64,000 nt of DNA from VAZQ01 sp963725065 (GTDB taxonomy: Bacteria > Pseudomonadota > Alphaproteobacteria > Rhizobiales > Xanthobacteraceae). The notes under the pieces are model-generated. The model did no database searches and was not told where the DNA came from. It was given only the letters and a program-made list of their open reading frames with translations. A program made the translations under genes and the position numbers. The first letter of the stretch is position 1. Each line of letters opens with the position of its first letter. The stretch covers positions 186,001-250,000 of the forward strand of contig CAVRXD010000024.1 of the NCBI GenBank assembly GCA_963725065.1, read 5' to 3'. Shown piece by piece: positions 24,206-33,661 of the stretch.

Positions 24206-26296
24206 ATGACGGAGCGACGCGCCCATCTTCGGATCGGCATCGACACCGGCGGCACCTTCACCGATATCGTCTGTGTCGACGGGGCCTCGGGCGCGATGCG
24301 CGTGACCAAGGTCGCCAGCACGCCGGCCAATCCGGCCATCGGTCTCGTCCGCGGCGTCAAGGCCATTCTCGATGCCGGCGGCGCTTCGTTCGATGACCTC
24401 GCCGGACTTGCGCACGGCACGACCGTCGCAACCAATGCGTTGCTGCAGGGCGAGATCGCCGGGCTCGGGCTCATCGTCACCGAAGGCTTCAGCCATATCC
24501 TGGAGATCGCCCGCCAGGCGGTGCCCGAGGGCTACGGCAATTCCTATTTCTGGGTGAAGCCGGAGCGCATCGTGCCGCTGCGCTACGTGCGCGAGGTCGG
24601 CGGCCGGCTCAATTTTCGCGGCCGGGAACTGCGCACGCTGAACGAGCAGGATGTGCGCGCGGCGGCACGGTTCTTTCGCGCGCAGGGCATCAAGGCGATC
24701 GGCGTATGCCTGTTGCACTCGTACGCCAATGCCGCGCACGAGCGCCGGGTGGCCGAGATCGTCGCCGCGGAATATCCGGGCTGCACGATCTCGCTCTCCT
24801 GTGACGTGCTGCCGGAATATCGCGAGTATGAGCGGGCGGTGACGACGCTGGTCGATGCGTTCGTCAAACCGCACATGGGCCGCTATCTCGAACGCATCCG
24901 CGACGAGCTCGGTCCCGGCCTGCGCGAGAAGCCGTTCCTGGTGATGCAGTCGAGCGGCGGGGTCGCCAGCCCCGATCAGGTGATGTGCAAGCCGATCACG
25001 ACGGCGCTGTCGGGTCCGGCCGCCGGCGCCCTCGGCAGCGCGGTCATCGCCGAGATGGCGGGATTTCCCAATGTGGTCACCTTGGACGCCGGCGGCACCT
25101 CGACCGACCTCTGCCTGATCGAGAGCGCAAGGCCGCATGTGACCAATGGCGGCGCCGTCGGTCCGTTCCCGGTGCGCATCCCGATGATCGACATCGAGAC
25201 CATCGGCACCGGCGGCGGCTCGATCGCCTGGATCAGTCGCGAAGGGCATCTCAAGGTCGGGCCGCGCAGCGCCGGTGCCGAGCCCGGCCCCATGTGCTAC
25301 CCGAACGGCGGCAGCGAGCCGACCATCACCGATGCCAATCTGGTCTTGGGGCGCATCCCGCCGGCGCTGATCGGTGGCGGCATTCGCCTCGATGGCGATC
25401 GCGCGCGCGCGGGCATCGCGGAGCTTGCGGCGCGGCTTCCCGGCAACATGAGCGCGGAACAGCTCGCGGAAGGCATCATCGAGATCGCCAACTGGAACCA
25501 GTCGAATGCCATCAGGCAGATGACCATCCAGCGCGGGATCGATCCGCGCGAATTCGCGCTGCTCTCGTTCGGCGGCTCCGGCCCGGCGCAATCTCCCGCC
25601 GTCATGGACCTGATCGGCATGAAGGCCTGCATCGTGCCGCCCAATCCCGGCAACCTCTCGGCCTTCGGACTGCTGGCCGTCGACTGGCGCACCGACCACA
25701 TCGTGACCAAGGTCATGCACGAGGATGCCATCGACCTCGCGGCGGTCGCGGACATCTACGCCGGTCTCGAGGCCGACGCCGCCGCGACCCTGGAGCGCGA
25801 CGGCATCGAACCTTCACGCATCCGGCTCGTGCGCGAGGCCGACGTGCGCTATGCCGGGCAGTCCATGGAAGTGCGCGTGCCGGCGCCCTCGGGTGCGGTC
25901 GACCTTGCGTTCATCGACGGTCTGGTCGCTGCGTTCCACGCCGCCCATCTCAAGACCTTCGGCTACAACTACGCCGGCCAGCAGAAGGTGGAGCTGGTCA
26001 ACTTCGCTGTGTCCGGTTTCGGAATGATCGACCGCCCGAGCATTCCCAAGCTCGACATCGGCCCGGCCGCGGCGCCGAAGCGCGGCAGCCGGCCGGTGTT
26101 TTTCGCCGGCGCCTTCCGGGAGACGCCGGTCTACCAGCGAGGGTCGCTCGCCGCCGGCTTCCGGCTCGACGGACCGGCCGTGGTCGAGGAGTTCGGCTCC
26201 ACGACCGTGGTTTTTCCCGGCCAGCATCTCGAGGTCGATGCGCATGGCATTCTGATCGTGCGGCCCGCGCGCCGCGCGCTGGAGGCGGTGCGATGA
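24206..26296 (+). CDS. hyuA: HyuA-type hydantoinase/oxoprolinase, subunit A
   Basis: The 696-residue protein is the ATP-binding subunit of the N-methylhydantoinase/5-oxoprolinase/acetone carboxylase family, in which ATP drives ring hydrolysis or carboxylation. D-T-G-G-T-F-T-D at 13-20 is the phosphate-1 motif of the actin-like fold. G-T-T-V-A-T-N-A-L-L, L-S-G-P-A-A-G-A and D-A-G-G-T-S-T-D-L-C are further ATPase motifs. The next gene (HyuB) overlaps by ATGA. The following barbiturase-family gene and ABC importer place it in cyclic-amide degradation. The ATG at 24206 sits after the double-hairpin repeat and a 19-bp palindrome. Confidence 0.92.
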   Translation: MTERRAHLRIGIDTGGTFTDIVCVDGASGAMRVTKVASTPANPAIGLVRGVKAILDAGGASFDDLAGLAHGTTVATNALLQGEIAGLGLIVTEGFSHILEIARQAVPEGYGNSYFWVKPERIVPLRYVREVGGRLNFRGRELRTLNEQDVRAAARFFRAQGIKAIGVCLLHSYANAAHERRVAEIVAAEYPGCTISLSCDVLPEYREYERAVTTLVDAFVKPHMGRYLERIRDELGPGLREKPFLVMQSSGGVASPDQVMCKPITTALSGPAAGALGSAVIAEMAGFPNVVTLDAGGTSTDLCLIESARPHVTNGGAVGPFPVRIPMIDIETIGTGGGSIAWISREGHLKVGPRSAGAEPGPMCYPNGGSEPTITDANLVLGRIPPALIGGGIRLDGDRARAGIAELAARLPGNMSAEQLAEGIIEIANWNQSNAIRQMTIQRGIDPREFALLSFGGSGPAQSPAVMDLIGMKACIVPPNPGNLSAFGLLAVDWRTDHIVTKVMHEDAIDLAAVADIYAGLEADAAATLERDGIEPSRIRLVREADVRYAGQSMEVRVPAPSGAVDLAFIDGLVAAFHAAHLKTFGYNYAGQQKVELVNFAVSGFGMIDRPSIPKLDIGPAAAPKRGSRPVFFAGAFRETPVYQRGSLAAGFRLDGPAVVEEFGSTTVVFPGQHLEVDAHGILIVRPARRALEAVR

Positions 26297-28188
26297 ACGT
26301 GCACCCCGCAGGCCAGCCCTGGCCGACCGCGCCCAGCCTGCCGGCACGCGCGGTCGATCCCATCGTGCTGCAGATCGTCGAAGGCACTCTCAATTCCATC
26401 GAAGCGGAAATCGAGTACGCCATCGAGCGCACCGCGCGCTCGCCGATGATCCGCGAAGCGCACGACTATCGCGTCGGCCTGTTCGACCGCTACTGCCGCA
26501 AGCTGACCGGGCGCTCCTACTCGGCGATGCCGAATGCGGTCGTGCGCGACTTTCCGCCCGAGACCATGCAGCCGGGCGATGTCTTCCTGATGAACGACAC
26601 GTATCTCAGCGAGGGCTCGATCGGCCACCTGCCGGATTTGTGCAGCACCGTTCCGGTCTTCCATCGCGGCGACGTGGTCGCCTATATCCAGGCCTTCGGC
26701 CACCACGACGATATCGGCGGGCGTGTGCCGGGTTCGATGCCGGGCACCGCCGCGACCGTGTTCGAGGAAGGCCTCGCCGTTCCGCCGATCAGGCTCTACA
26801 GCGCGGGCGTGCGCAACGACGCGGTCTTTACCATCGTCAAGCGCAACACCCGAGTGCCCGACATGCTCGCGGCCGATCTCGACAGCGAGGTCCAGGCCTG
26901 CGTGATGGGCGCCCGGCGCATGGCGGAACTGTTCGAGCGGTTCGGGCGCGAAACCGTGGAAGCCTGCTTCCAGGCGATCCTCGACAAGTGTCGCGATATC
27001 TTTCGGCGCGAACTGCTGCCCAAGATCGCCGATGGAGAATATCGCTGGGAGGATTATGTCGAGCACGACGGCGTGACCGACCCCAAGCTGCACAAGCTCG
27101 CGATCACGATGATCAAGCGGGGCGACCGCATCACCCTCGACTTCACCGGCACCGATCCGCAGTCCACCGGCCCGATCAACTGGCCGGCCGACTATGCCGG
27201 CGGCGCGTTCCTGATCAAATGGATCGCACCGATCCTGCGCAACCTCGCCGACACGCCGGAGCGCGCGGCCGAGATCCACGTCAATGAAGGGGTGTGCGAG
27301 GTCTTCGACGTGATCTTCCCGCCCAAGGGCACCTTGATCACGCCGGAATGGCCGGCCGCCACCAACGCGCGTTCCTTCGTGCTGCTGCGCTGCCTGGGGC
27401 TCCTTGCCGGCGTCGTCGCCCAGGCCGTGGACGGCCGCATGCCCGCGGACCAGGAGACCATCCGCTACACCGGATTCTACGGCATCGACGAGGCCGGCAA
27501 GTCGTTCCTCTCCCGCGAGGTGCTGGGCGGCGGGTCGGGCGGGCGTTATTACGCCGACGGCAACGACGCCATTCACATCGTGCCGGACTCGCGCAATCAG
27601 CCGGCCGAATTCACCGAGACGCGATTTCCGCTGCTGGTCGAGAAGCTCGCGCTGCGCACGGATTCGGGCGGCGCCGGCAAGCGGCGCGGCGGGCTCGGCT
27701 ACGAAAAGCATTACCGCGCGCTGGTGGACTGCCGCACCATCGTCACGGCCGATCGCGTGCGGCTCGGCTGCTACGGCGTCAACGGCGGCAAGGCCGGGCT
27801 TCCGTTCTGCGTGACGGTCGATATCGAAGGTACGCCGCGCGACCTCGGCGGGCTCGTCGATGGCGAACCGGTGCTGGCTGGTCAGATCGTGCGCGTGCTC
27901 ACCACCGGCGGCGGCGGCTGGGGCGACGCGCTCGCGCGCGAGCCGGATCTGGTCCTGCGCGACGTGATCGAGGGCAAAGTGTCGCTTGCCGCGGCGCGCG
28001 ATGATTACGGCGTTGTGCTGGCGCCGGGGGTAAGCTCGGACTCGTTCACGCTCGACGAACCGGCGACCCTTGCCTTGCGGGCGAAGCTCGAGGCCGGCCG
28101 CAGCAAGGACCGGCCGATCATCGATCGCGGCGAAGGCTACGAGAAGATGCTCCGCGGCGAGGTGGTGCCGTGGACGCGCACGGCCTGA
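26293..28188 (+). CDS. hyuB: HyuB-type hydantoinase, subunit B
   Basis: The 631-residue catalytic partner of HyuA shows family segments D-P-I-V-L-Q-I-V-E-G-T-L, R-S-P-M-I-R-E-A-H-D-Y, L-M-N-D-T-Y near residue 103, G-H-H-D-D-I-G-G-R-V-P-G-S (metal-binding His/Asp), N-W-P-A-D-Y-A-G-G-A, and the glycine-rich end G-G-G-G-W-G-D-A. The ATG at 26293 overlaps the hyuA stop, so the subunits are translated together. The ring-opening amidohydrolase starts 31 bp downstream. Together with HyuA it should hydrolyse a cyclic imide or ureide at the cost of ATP; the exact ring is not determined. Confidence 0.92.
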   Translation: MNVHPAGQPWPTAPSLPARAVDPIVLQIVEGTLNSIEAEIEYAIERTARSPMIREAHDYRVGLFDRYCRKLTGRSYSAMPNAVVRDFPPETMQPGDVFLMNDTYLSEGSIGHLPDLCSTVPVFHRGDVVAYIQAFGHHDDIGGRVPGSMPGTAATVFEEGLAVPPIRLYSAGVRNDAVFTIVKRNTRVPDMLAADLDSEVQACVMGARRMAELFERFGRETVEACFQAILDKCRDIFRRELLPKIADGEYRWEDYVEHDGVTDPKLHKLAITMIKRGDRITLDFTGTDPQSTGPINWPADYAGGAFLIKWIAPILRNLADTPERAAEIHVNEGVCEVFDVIFPPKGTLITPEWPAATNARSFVLLRCLGLLAGVVAQAVDGRMPADQETIRYTGFYGIDEAGKSFLSREVLGGGSGGRYYADGNDAIHIVPDSRNQPAEFTETRFPLLVEKLALRTDSGGAGKRRGGLGYEKHYRALVDCRTIVTADRVRLGCYGVNGGKAGLPFCVTVDIEGTPRDLGGLVDGEPVLAGQIVRVLTTGGGGWGDALAREPDLVLRDVIEGKVSLAAARDDYGVVLAPGVSSDSFTLDEPATLALRAKLEAGRSKDRPIIDRGEGYEKMLRGEVVPWTRTA

Positions 28189-28219
28189 GGGCAAACAGAA
28201 CAATCGAGGACAAAGCGGA

Positions 28220-29314
28220 ATGGCCATTGAGGTCGCGAAAGTCGAACTGAAGAGCGTGCAGGACGCCTCCGGGCTCGAGGCCTGTATCCGCCAGGGCCAA
28301 TTCACCGCCGACCAGGTCATCGCCGTGATCGGCAAGACCGAAGGCAATGGCGGGGTGAACGACTTCACCCGCATTCTCGCCGACCAGGCGTTCCGCCGCG
28401 TGCTGCTGAAGAGCGGCCGCCGCGGGGAAGCGGAGATCGCCGACATCCCGATGGTGTGGTCGGGCGGCTGCGACGGCGTCATCACGCCCCATGCCACGAT
28501 TTTCGCCCGCAACGACAAGACCGGTCCCGCCTCGAAACCGCGCCTGACCATCGGCACCGCCATGAGCGGCGAGCTCAAGCCGGAGGATATCGGCCGGCCG
28601 GCAATGGTGGAGAAGGTCGCCGAAGGCGTGAAGGCGGCGATGCGCGATGCCGGCATCGATGATCCCAAGGACGTGCATTACGTGCAGACCAAGACGCCGT
28701 TGCTCACGATCGAGACCGTGCGCGACGCGGAATCCCGCGGCCAGCACGTCGCCTGCGAGGTGCACAACTCCATGGGCGTATCCAACGGCACGACGGCGCT
28801 CGGGATCGCGGTGGCGCTGGGCGAGATCAAGATGCCGAAAGCGGAAGAGATCTGCCGCAACCTCGACCTCTATTCGTCCGTGGCCTCATGCTCCTCCGGC
28901 GTGGAATTGACGCAGGCGCAGGTCGTGCTGCTGGGCAACAGGCCGGGTGCCGGCGGCCGCTATCGCATCGGCCACGCCGTGATGAAGGACGCGCTCGACA
29001 TCGACGGCATCTATGATGCCATCCGCGATGCCGGCCTCGAGCTGCCCGCGCGCCCGCGCGCCGAGGATCTGGGCGGGCGGGTGGTCAACTGCTTCATGAA
29101 ATGCGAGGCCGACCGTCGCGGTACGCTGCGCGGCCGGCGCCAGATCATGCTGGACGATTCCGACGTGCACCATCATCGCCATTCGAAGGCTGCGGTCGGC
29201 GGCGTCGCCGCTGCGGCGATCGGCGATCCCGCCGTGTTCGTTTCCGTCGACGCGATGCACCAGGGACCGCAAGGCGGCGGTCCGGTGATCGCCATTGTCG
29301 ATGTGGGCGAATGA
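28220..29314 (+). CDS. Ring-opening amidohydrolase (barbiturase / cyanuric acid hydrolase family)
   Basis: The 364-residue protein belongs to the rare toblerone-fold family containing barbiturase and AtzD/TrzD. All three Lys/Ser pairs that form the threefold active site can be seen: K39 (V-I-G-K-T-E-G-N) with S81 (V-W-S-G-G-C-D-G), K158 (V-Q-T-K-T-P) with S226 (S-C-S-S-G-V-E), and K294 (C-F-M-K-C-E-A-D) with S342 (V-S-V-D-A-M-H-Q-G). It opens barbituric or cyanuric acid rings hydrolytically, so linkage to HyuA/HyuB and an ABC importer gives a coherent pyrimidine or triazine pathway. Which ring is used cannot be read safely. ATG 28220 follows hyuB by 31 bp. Confidence 0.9.
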   Translation: MAIEVAKVELKSVQDASGLEACIRQGQFTADQVIAVIGKTEGNGGVNDFTRILADQAFRRVLLKSGRRGEAEIADIPMVWSGGCDGVITPHATIFARNDKTGPASKPRLTIGTAMSGELKPEDIGRPAMVEKVAEGVKAAMRDAGIDDPKDVHYVQTKTPLLTIETVRDAESRGQHVACEVHNSMGVSNGTTALGIAVALGEIKMPKAEEICRNLDLYSSVASCSSGVELTQAQVVLLGNRPGAGGRYRIGHAVMKDALDIDGIYDAIRDAGLELPARPRAEDLGGRVVNCFMKCEADRRGTLRGRRQIMLDDSDVHHHRHSKAAVGGVAAAAIGDPAVFVSVDAMHQGPQGGGPVIAIVDVGE

Positions 29315-29391
29315 CGACGGCACGAGACTTGCAATTCACCTGCCGAGCCGGCTGCGAAAGCCCGACACTCGGTAAACCCGGAGAGAGTGCA

Positions 29392-30376
29392 ATGCGCAAC
29401 GTTCACGCGATCGCCCGCCGCCACGTATTTGCGGCCGTTGCCGGCCTGCTGGTGCTCGCGACGGTTCCTGCCGCCGCTCAAGACAAGGTCAAGGTCGGGG
29501 TATTCCCCGTGAGCTCGTCGCTGCCCTATTTCGTGGCGCTGGAGCGCGGCTTCTTCAAGGAACAGAACATCGAGCCGGAGATGGTGCGGCTGATCGGCGG
29601 ACCGCCGAACGTCGCCGCCATGATCACCAACCAGATCGACGCTGCCGCCGTGCTGGTGACCATCGAGGGCATGAACGCCGACCTGAAGAAGCCCGGCGTC
29701 GCCATGTACATCTCGCTCAACAGCCAGAACAAGACCTACCAGATGGAGCAGTTCGTCGTCCGCAAGGGCTATCCCGGCGAGCTCGCTCAAGGACCTCAAG
29801 GGCGCGAAGATCATGTCGGCGCCCGGACCGGCCAACGTGACCATGGCGAAAGCGGCCTTGGCCGCGGCGGGACTCAAGGAAGGCGACTACACCATCGATC
29901 AGCTCGACATGGCGCAGCATGTCAACGTCATGCAGGCGGGCACCTTCGACGCCGGCTACACGCTCGAGCCGAACGCCTCCACCATGCGCAAGATGGGTAT
30001 CGCCAGCACGATCGAGGCGGGCGTGATCGCGCATTACGTTCTGGGCGACCCCAATGCCAATGCGTTCGTCGGCGGCTGCGCCTTGACCAGCGACTTCATC
30101 AAGAGCCGGCCCGATGTGGCCAAGCGCTTCACCGCGGCGTGGGGAAAGGCGGTGGCGTTCATCAACAGCAACCCGCAGGAGGCGCGCAAGCACCTGCTGA
30201 AGAACACCTTCACGCCGGAGGATGTGGTCGATACGGTGCCGATGATCCGCTACTACATGGTCGGCGACCTCACCGCCAAGGACAAGGCGGATTTCCAGAA
30301 GTTCATCGACTTCTCGGTGCAGACCGGAACGCTGCCCGAGAAGGTGGACGTGACCAAGTACATGCAGACGTTCTGA
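29392..30376 (+). pseudogene. ABC substrate-binding protein (NMT1/TauA-like), single-base frameshift
   Basis: The first part reads as a normal periplasmic binding protein: signal peptide ending V-P-A-A-A-Q, then D-K-V-K-V-G-V-F-P-V-S-S-S-L-P-Y-F-V-A-L-E-R-G-F-F. At 29773-29775 (CCC) the frame is lost. Reading CC instead gives G-Y-P-A-S-S-L-K-D-L-K-G-A-K-I-M-S-A-P-G and continues to a clean stop at 30376. The total of 985 bp is one base too long; without the extra C it encodes 327 residues. ABC ATPase and permease genes follow directly, so this is the cognate importer of the hydantoinase/barbiturase operon. Either the C is an error or uptake through this protein has been lost. Confidence 0.85.
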
Positions 30377-30399
30377 GGTCGGCGCCGCGAGGTTTGCAG

Positions 30400-31209
30400 G
30401 TGCTCACACCGGCTGCGGAGGTCAAATCGGGGAGGGGGGCCGGCGGTTCGGCCCCCGCCCACGTCACCGTCCGCGGCCTGTGCAAGAGCTTCGGCAGCGC
30501 GGCGATCTATCACGACTTCGATCTCGACATTCCGCGCGGCAAGCTGGTCTCGGTCTTCGGCCCGAACGGTTGCGGCAAGAGCACGCTCATCAACATGATC
30601 GCCGGCCTGATCCCGCCCGATGCCGGCGAGATCCTGTTCGACGGCAAGCCGCTGAGCCAGATCAAGTTCGGCTATGTGTTCCAGAACTATCGCGAGGCGC
30701 TGTTCCCCTGGCTGCGCTCGCTCGAGAACATCGAATATCCGCTCAAGCTGATGGGCATGCCCAAGGCCGAGCGCCGTGCGCGGGTGGAACGGCTGGTCGC
30801 CCATCTCGGCGTCAAGATCGACCTGACCAAATATCCCTATCTGCTCTCGGGCGGCCAGCAGCAGCTCGTGTCGATCATGCGCGCGCTCGTGGTGGAGCCG
30901 GAGATTTTGTTTCTCGACGAGCCGTTCTCGGCCCTCGACTACGAGATGACGCTGTTCATGCGCGAGCAGTTGCAGCGCATCTTCATGGAAACCGGAACCA
31001 CGACCGTGCTGGTCTCGCACGATCTCGAGGAAGCGGTCTACCTCGCGGATCGGGTGCTGCTGCTGTCGCGGCATCCGGCGCGGATCGCCGACTTCGTCCG
31101 CTACGAAACGCCGCGCCCCCGCACTGACGAGACGCTGTCGCATCCCGACTTCGTGACCACCAAGGCGCATTGCCTCGAAATCTTCCAGCGCGAGGTGCGC
31201 CGCGCATGA
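30400..31209 (+). CDS. ABC transporter ATP-binding protein (SsuB/TauB type)
   Basis: The ~269-residue ATPase has Walker A G-P-N-G-C-G-K-S-T near 54-62, Q-loop in Y-V-F-Q-N-Y, signature L-S-G-G-Q-Q-Q, Walker B I-L-F-L-D-E-P and the switch histidine in L-V-S-H-D-L-E-E. The frame is open far upstream through the binding-protein region, but that is coincidence. The likely start is GTG 30400 (GAGG lies 8 nt before it); TTG 30394 is an alternative. No ATG precedes the conserved V-T-V-R-G-L-C-K-S-F segment. Its stop overlaps the permease start. It energises import of the ring compound or a related amide (inference). Confidence 0.87.
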   Translation: MLTPAAEVKSGRGAGGSAPAHVTVRGLCKSFGSAAIYHDFDLDIPRGKLVSVFGPNGCGKSTLINMIAGLIPPDAGEILFDGKPLSQIKFGYVFQNYREALFPWLRSLENIEYPLKLMGMPKAERRARVERLVAHLGVKIDLTKYPYLLSGGQQQLVSIMRALVVEPEILFLDEPFSALDYEMTLFMREQLQRIFMETGTTTVLVSHDLEEAVYLADRVLLLSRHPARIADFVRYETPRPRTDETLSHPDFVTTKAHCLEIFQREVRRA

Positions 31210-31961
31210 AAAGGTTCGATCCATATCTGCCGGTGCTCGGCGTGGTGGCGCTGATCGTCCTCTGGTACGTCGCGGTGTGGGCGCAGGTGGTCGATCCGGT
31301 GCTGCTGCCGCCGCCGACCGACACCTTCCGCGCCATGTGGACCGGCATGACCAAGGGCAAGCTCGGCAGCGACTTCATGCATACGGTGGAGCGCACCGTC
31401 TATGCCACGGCCATTGCCGCGGTGATCGCCATTCCGCTCGGCATTTTTCTCGGCGCATCGGAGCGGCTCTATCGCTCGGTGGAGTTCGTGATCGATTTTT
31501 TCCGTTCCACGCCGGCCTCCGCCATGTTCCCGCTGTTCCTGGTGCTGTTCGGCGTCGGCGACCGCACCAAGATCTCGGTGGCCGCGTTCGGCGCGGCGCT
31601 GGTGATCCTGTTCAACGTCGCCTACGGGGTGATGAATGCGCGCAAGACGCGCCTGCTCGCGGCCAAGGCGATGGGAGCGTCGCGGCTGCGCATCCTGATG
31701 GACGTGATGCTGCTGGAGTCGCTGCCGCAGACCTTCGTCGGCCTGCGCAACGGCGTCTCGCTCGCGCTGGTCATCGTGGTGGTGGCGGAGATGTTCATCG
31801 GCTCCACCGACGGCCTGGGCAACCGGGTGTTCGAGGCGCAGCAGCTGTTCGCCATGCCCGACATGTACGCCGCCATCTTCGCCGCCGGCGCGCTCGGCTA
31901 CGGGCTCAACCTGCTGTTCCTGCTGGTCGAGCGGCGCTTCGTCCACTGGGCCGGCAAATAG
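31206..31961 (+). CDS. ABC transporter permease (SsuC/TauC type)
   Basis: The 251-residue inner-membrane protein has about six hydrophobic helices. The EAA-type loop is visible as A-A-K-A-M-G-A-S-R-L-R-I-L-M-D-V-M-L-L-E, which contacts the ATPase. F-F-R-S-T-P-A-S-A-M-F-P-L-F is a typical SsuC/TauC segment. The ATG at 31206 overlaps the ATPase stop (ATGA). A GAGCATGATC palindrome begins on the final base of its stop codon, so the operon may end or be processed there. Confidence 0.88.
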   Translation: MKRFDPYLPVLGVVALIVLWYVAVWAQVVDPVLLPPPTDTFRAMWTGMTKGKLGSDFMHTVERTVYATAIAAVIAIPLGIFLGASERLYRSVEFVIDFFRSTPASAMFPLFLVLFGVGDRTKISVAAFGAALVILFNVAYGVMNARKTRLLAAKAMGASRLRILMDVMLLESLPQTFVGLRNGVSLALVIVVVAEMFIGSTDGLGNRVFEAQQLFAMPDMYAAIFAAGALGYGLNLLFLLVERRFVHWAGK

Positions 31962-32009
31962 AGCATGATCCCGAAAAGTGGATACCGGTTTTCGGAAAAG
32001 ATCATGCTC
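31961..32009. repeat. Dispersed palindrome GAGCATGATC...GATCATGCTC
   Basis: The 49-bp element has 10-bp outer arms (31961-31970 and 32000-32009) and an inner CCGAAAA/TTTTCGG pair. It begins on the last base of the permease stop codon and ends 14 bp before the amidase start. From memory, this sequence type is widespread between genes in Bradyrhizobium and Rhodopseudomonas; only one copy was noticed here. Confidence 0.8.
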
Positions 32010-32023
32010 CAACTAACAAAGAG

Positions 32024-33451
32024 ATGATGGTCGACGTGAGCCTCACCCGCAGGTCCGCGCGCGAACTGGCGCGGCTCATTCGCAGCCGCGAGGTGAGCCC
32101 GGTCGAGGTGCTCGACGCCCATCTGGCGGTGATCGAACGGATCAACCCCAAGCTCAACGCGATCGTCACGCTCGCCGCCGAGCAGGCGCGGGATGCCGCG
32201 CGCGCTGCGGAAACGGCGGTCGCGAACGGCGAGCCGCTTGGCGCCCTGCACGGCTTGCCGGTCGCGATCAAGGACATCACGCCGACCGCGGGCATCCGCA
32301 CCACCTTTGCGTCCCCCTTGTTCAAGGACCATGTGCCGGCCGAGGACGCCGAGGTCGTGCGCCGCCTCAAGGCCTCAGGCGCCATCGTGCTGGCGAAGAC
32401 CAACACGCCGGAATTCGCCTGCGGCGCCAACACCAACAACGCGCTGTTCGGTCCCACCCGCAATCCGTGGAATCCGGCGCTGAGTCCGGCCGGCTCGTCC
32501 GGCGGCTCGGCGGTCGCGGTCGCCACCGGCATGGTGCCGCTGGCGCAAGGCACCGATTTCGGCTGCTCCATTCGGATTCCGGCCGCGTTCTGCGGCATCG
32601 TCGGCATTCGTCCGACGCCGGGGCTGACGCCCAACGCCCCGATGCCGCTCGCCTGGGACCCGGGTCAGGTTCACGGCGCTTTGGGGCGCGATGCCGAGGA
32701 CGTCGCCTTCATGCTCGACAGCATGGTCGGCTTGAGCCGCCTGTCGCCGATCTCGGTCGCGCCGCCCTGGGCCAGCGCGCTGGCGGAGGTCGAGCGCGCC
32801 GCGGATGCCAAGGGGCTGCGCGTTGCTTACGTCTCGGACATCGCGGGCATCGGTGTTGACGCGGAAATCGACTCCATCTGCCGGGCCGCGGCGCAGCGTC
32901 TGCATGACGCCGGCGCCGCGGTGGAGGAGATCGCCTTCGACGTCTCCGACGGCCGCGGCCCCTATCAGGCCTGGCGCGGGCTGTGGATGGTCGGGCAGCA
33001 ATACGCCAACCTGAGCGAGCTCGAACGCTTCGGACCAAATCTGCGTGGCAACGTCGAGGCCGGCCTGAAGGTCACCGCCGTCGACATCGCCGCCGCCGAG
33101 CAGAAGCGCCTCGAAGTGTTTCATCGTTTCCGCAAGCTGTTCGAGCGCTTCGACATCCTGCTCACGCCGGCGGCGCCGGTGAAACCGTTCCCGGTGGAGA
33201 TGAATTTCCCCACCGAGATCAACGGCCAGAAATTCGAGAACTATATCGAGTGGATCGCGCCCGCGTTCCTGGTCACCTTGGTCAGCCTGCCGGCGGGCAG
33301 CGTCCCCGCCGGCATGACGGCGGATGGGCTGCCGGTGGGCATGCAGGTCGTGGCGCCGCGTTTCGAGGAGCCGTTGATCCTGCGCGTCGCCAAGCTCGTT
33401 CAGCAGTCGAGCGGTGTGGGCTGGCCGCCCATGGCCGTTGCGGCACAATGA
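32024..33451 (+). CDS. Amidase-signature family amidase
   Basis: The 475-residue protein has the Ser-cisSer-Lys triad of the amidase signature family: K in V-A-I-K-D-I near residue 84, the cis-serine in G-S-S-G-G-S-A, and the nucleophile in G-T-D-F-G-C-S-I-R-I-P-A-A-F-C-G. The usual oxyanion segment is G-G-S; here it is G-C-S, a small deviation. It would hydrolyse a linear amide, possibly a product of ring opening by the upstream genes (inference from position). ATG codons at 32024 and 32027 are both possible starts. A nested palindrome follows its stop by 4 bp. Confidence 0.88.
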   Translation: MMVDVSLTRRSARELARLIRSREVSPVEVLDAHLAVIERINPKLNAIVTLAAEQARDAARAAETAVANGEPLGALHGLPVAIKDITPTAGIRTTFASPLFKDHVPAEDAEVVRRLKASGAIVLAKTNTPEFACGANTNNALFGPTRNPWNPALSPAGSSGGSAVAVATGMVPLAQGTDFGCSIRIPAAFCGIVGIRPTPGLTPNAPMPLAWDPGQVHGALGRDAEDVAFMLDSMVGLSRLSPISVAPPWASALAEVERAADAKGLRVAYVSDIAGIGVDAEIDSICRAAAQRLHDAGAAVEEIAFDVSDGRGPYQAWRGLWMVGQQYANLSELERFGPNLRGNVEAGLKVTAVDIAAAEQKRLEVFHRFRKLFERFDILLTPAAPVKPFPVEMNFPTEINGQKFENYIEWIAPAFLVTLVSLPAGSVPAGMTADGLPVGMQVVAPRFEEPLILRVAKLVQQSSGVGWPPMAVAAQ

Positions 33452-33455
33452 TGCG

Positions 33456-33556
33456 CGTCATTCCGGGGCGCGCCGTAGGCGCGAGCCCGGAATCCATAAC
33501 CACCGCCTGTGATTATGGATTCCGGGCCCGCCGCTACGCGGCGTCCCGGAATGACG
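33456..33556. repeat. Nested palindromic repeat (CGTCATTCCGGG...CCCGGAATGACG)
   Basis: The 101-bp element has outer arms CGTCATTCCGGG (33456-33467) and CCCGGAATGACG (33545-33556). The inner pair is CCCGGAATCCATAA (33486-33499) with TTATGGATTCCGGG (33513-33526), with GC-rich arms between. The pairs nest to form one long cruciform-type structure. It lies between the amidase stop and the livK start. From memory, similar elements are common between genes in this family of bacteria. Confidence 0.85.
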
Positions 33557-33661
33557 ACAGTTGTTTGCCAACGTCACCACACGCCAAGCCGTTGCATTGA
33601 CGTCGTTGAGACGCAGCGACCTCCCGGTGTAGCATCAGACCCAAACAAAACCAGGGAGGAC

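Noticed and set aside
26131..28668. An 845-codon minus-strand frame opposite hyuB
   Set aside because: Composition and lack of motifs mark it as antisense shadow; hyuB on the plus strand has strong family motifs.
30430..30462. GGGGGC/GCCCCC hairpin as a terminator between the binding protein and the ABC ATPase
   Set aside because: It falls within the N-terminal coding part of the ATPase if the GTG at 30400 is the start, and it has no T-run.
29101..31209. A 702-codon open frame joining the barbiturase-gene end, binding-protein start and ABC ATPase
   Set aside because: Only two separate parts match known families, and the part between them is the wrong frame of the binding-protein gene. The join is an accident of GC-rich sequence and the extra C at 29773, not a fusion protein.
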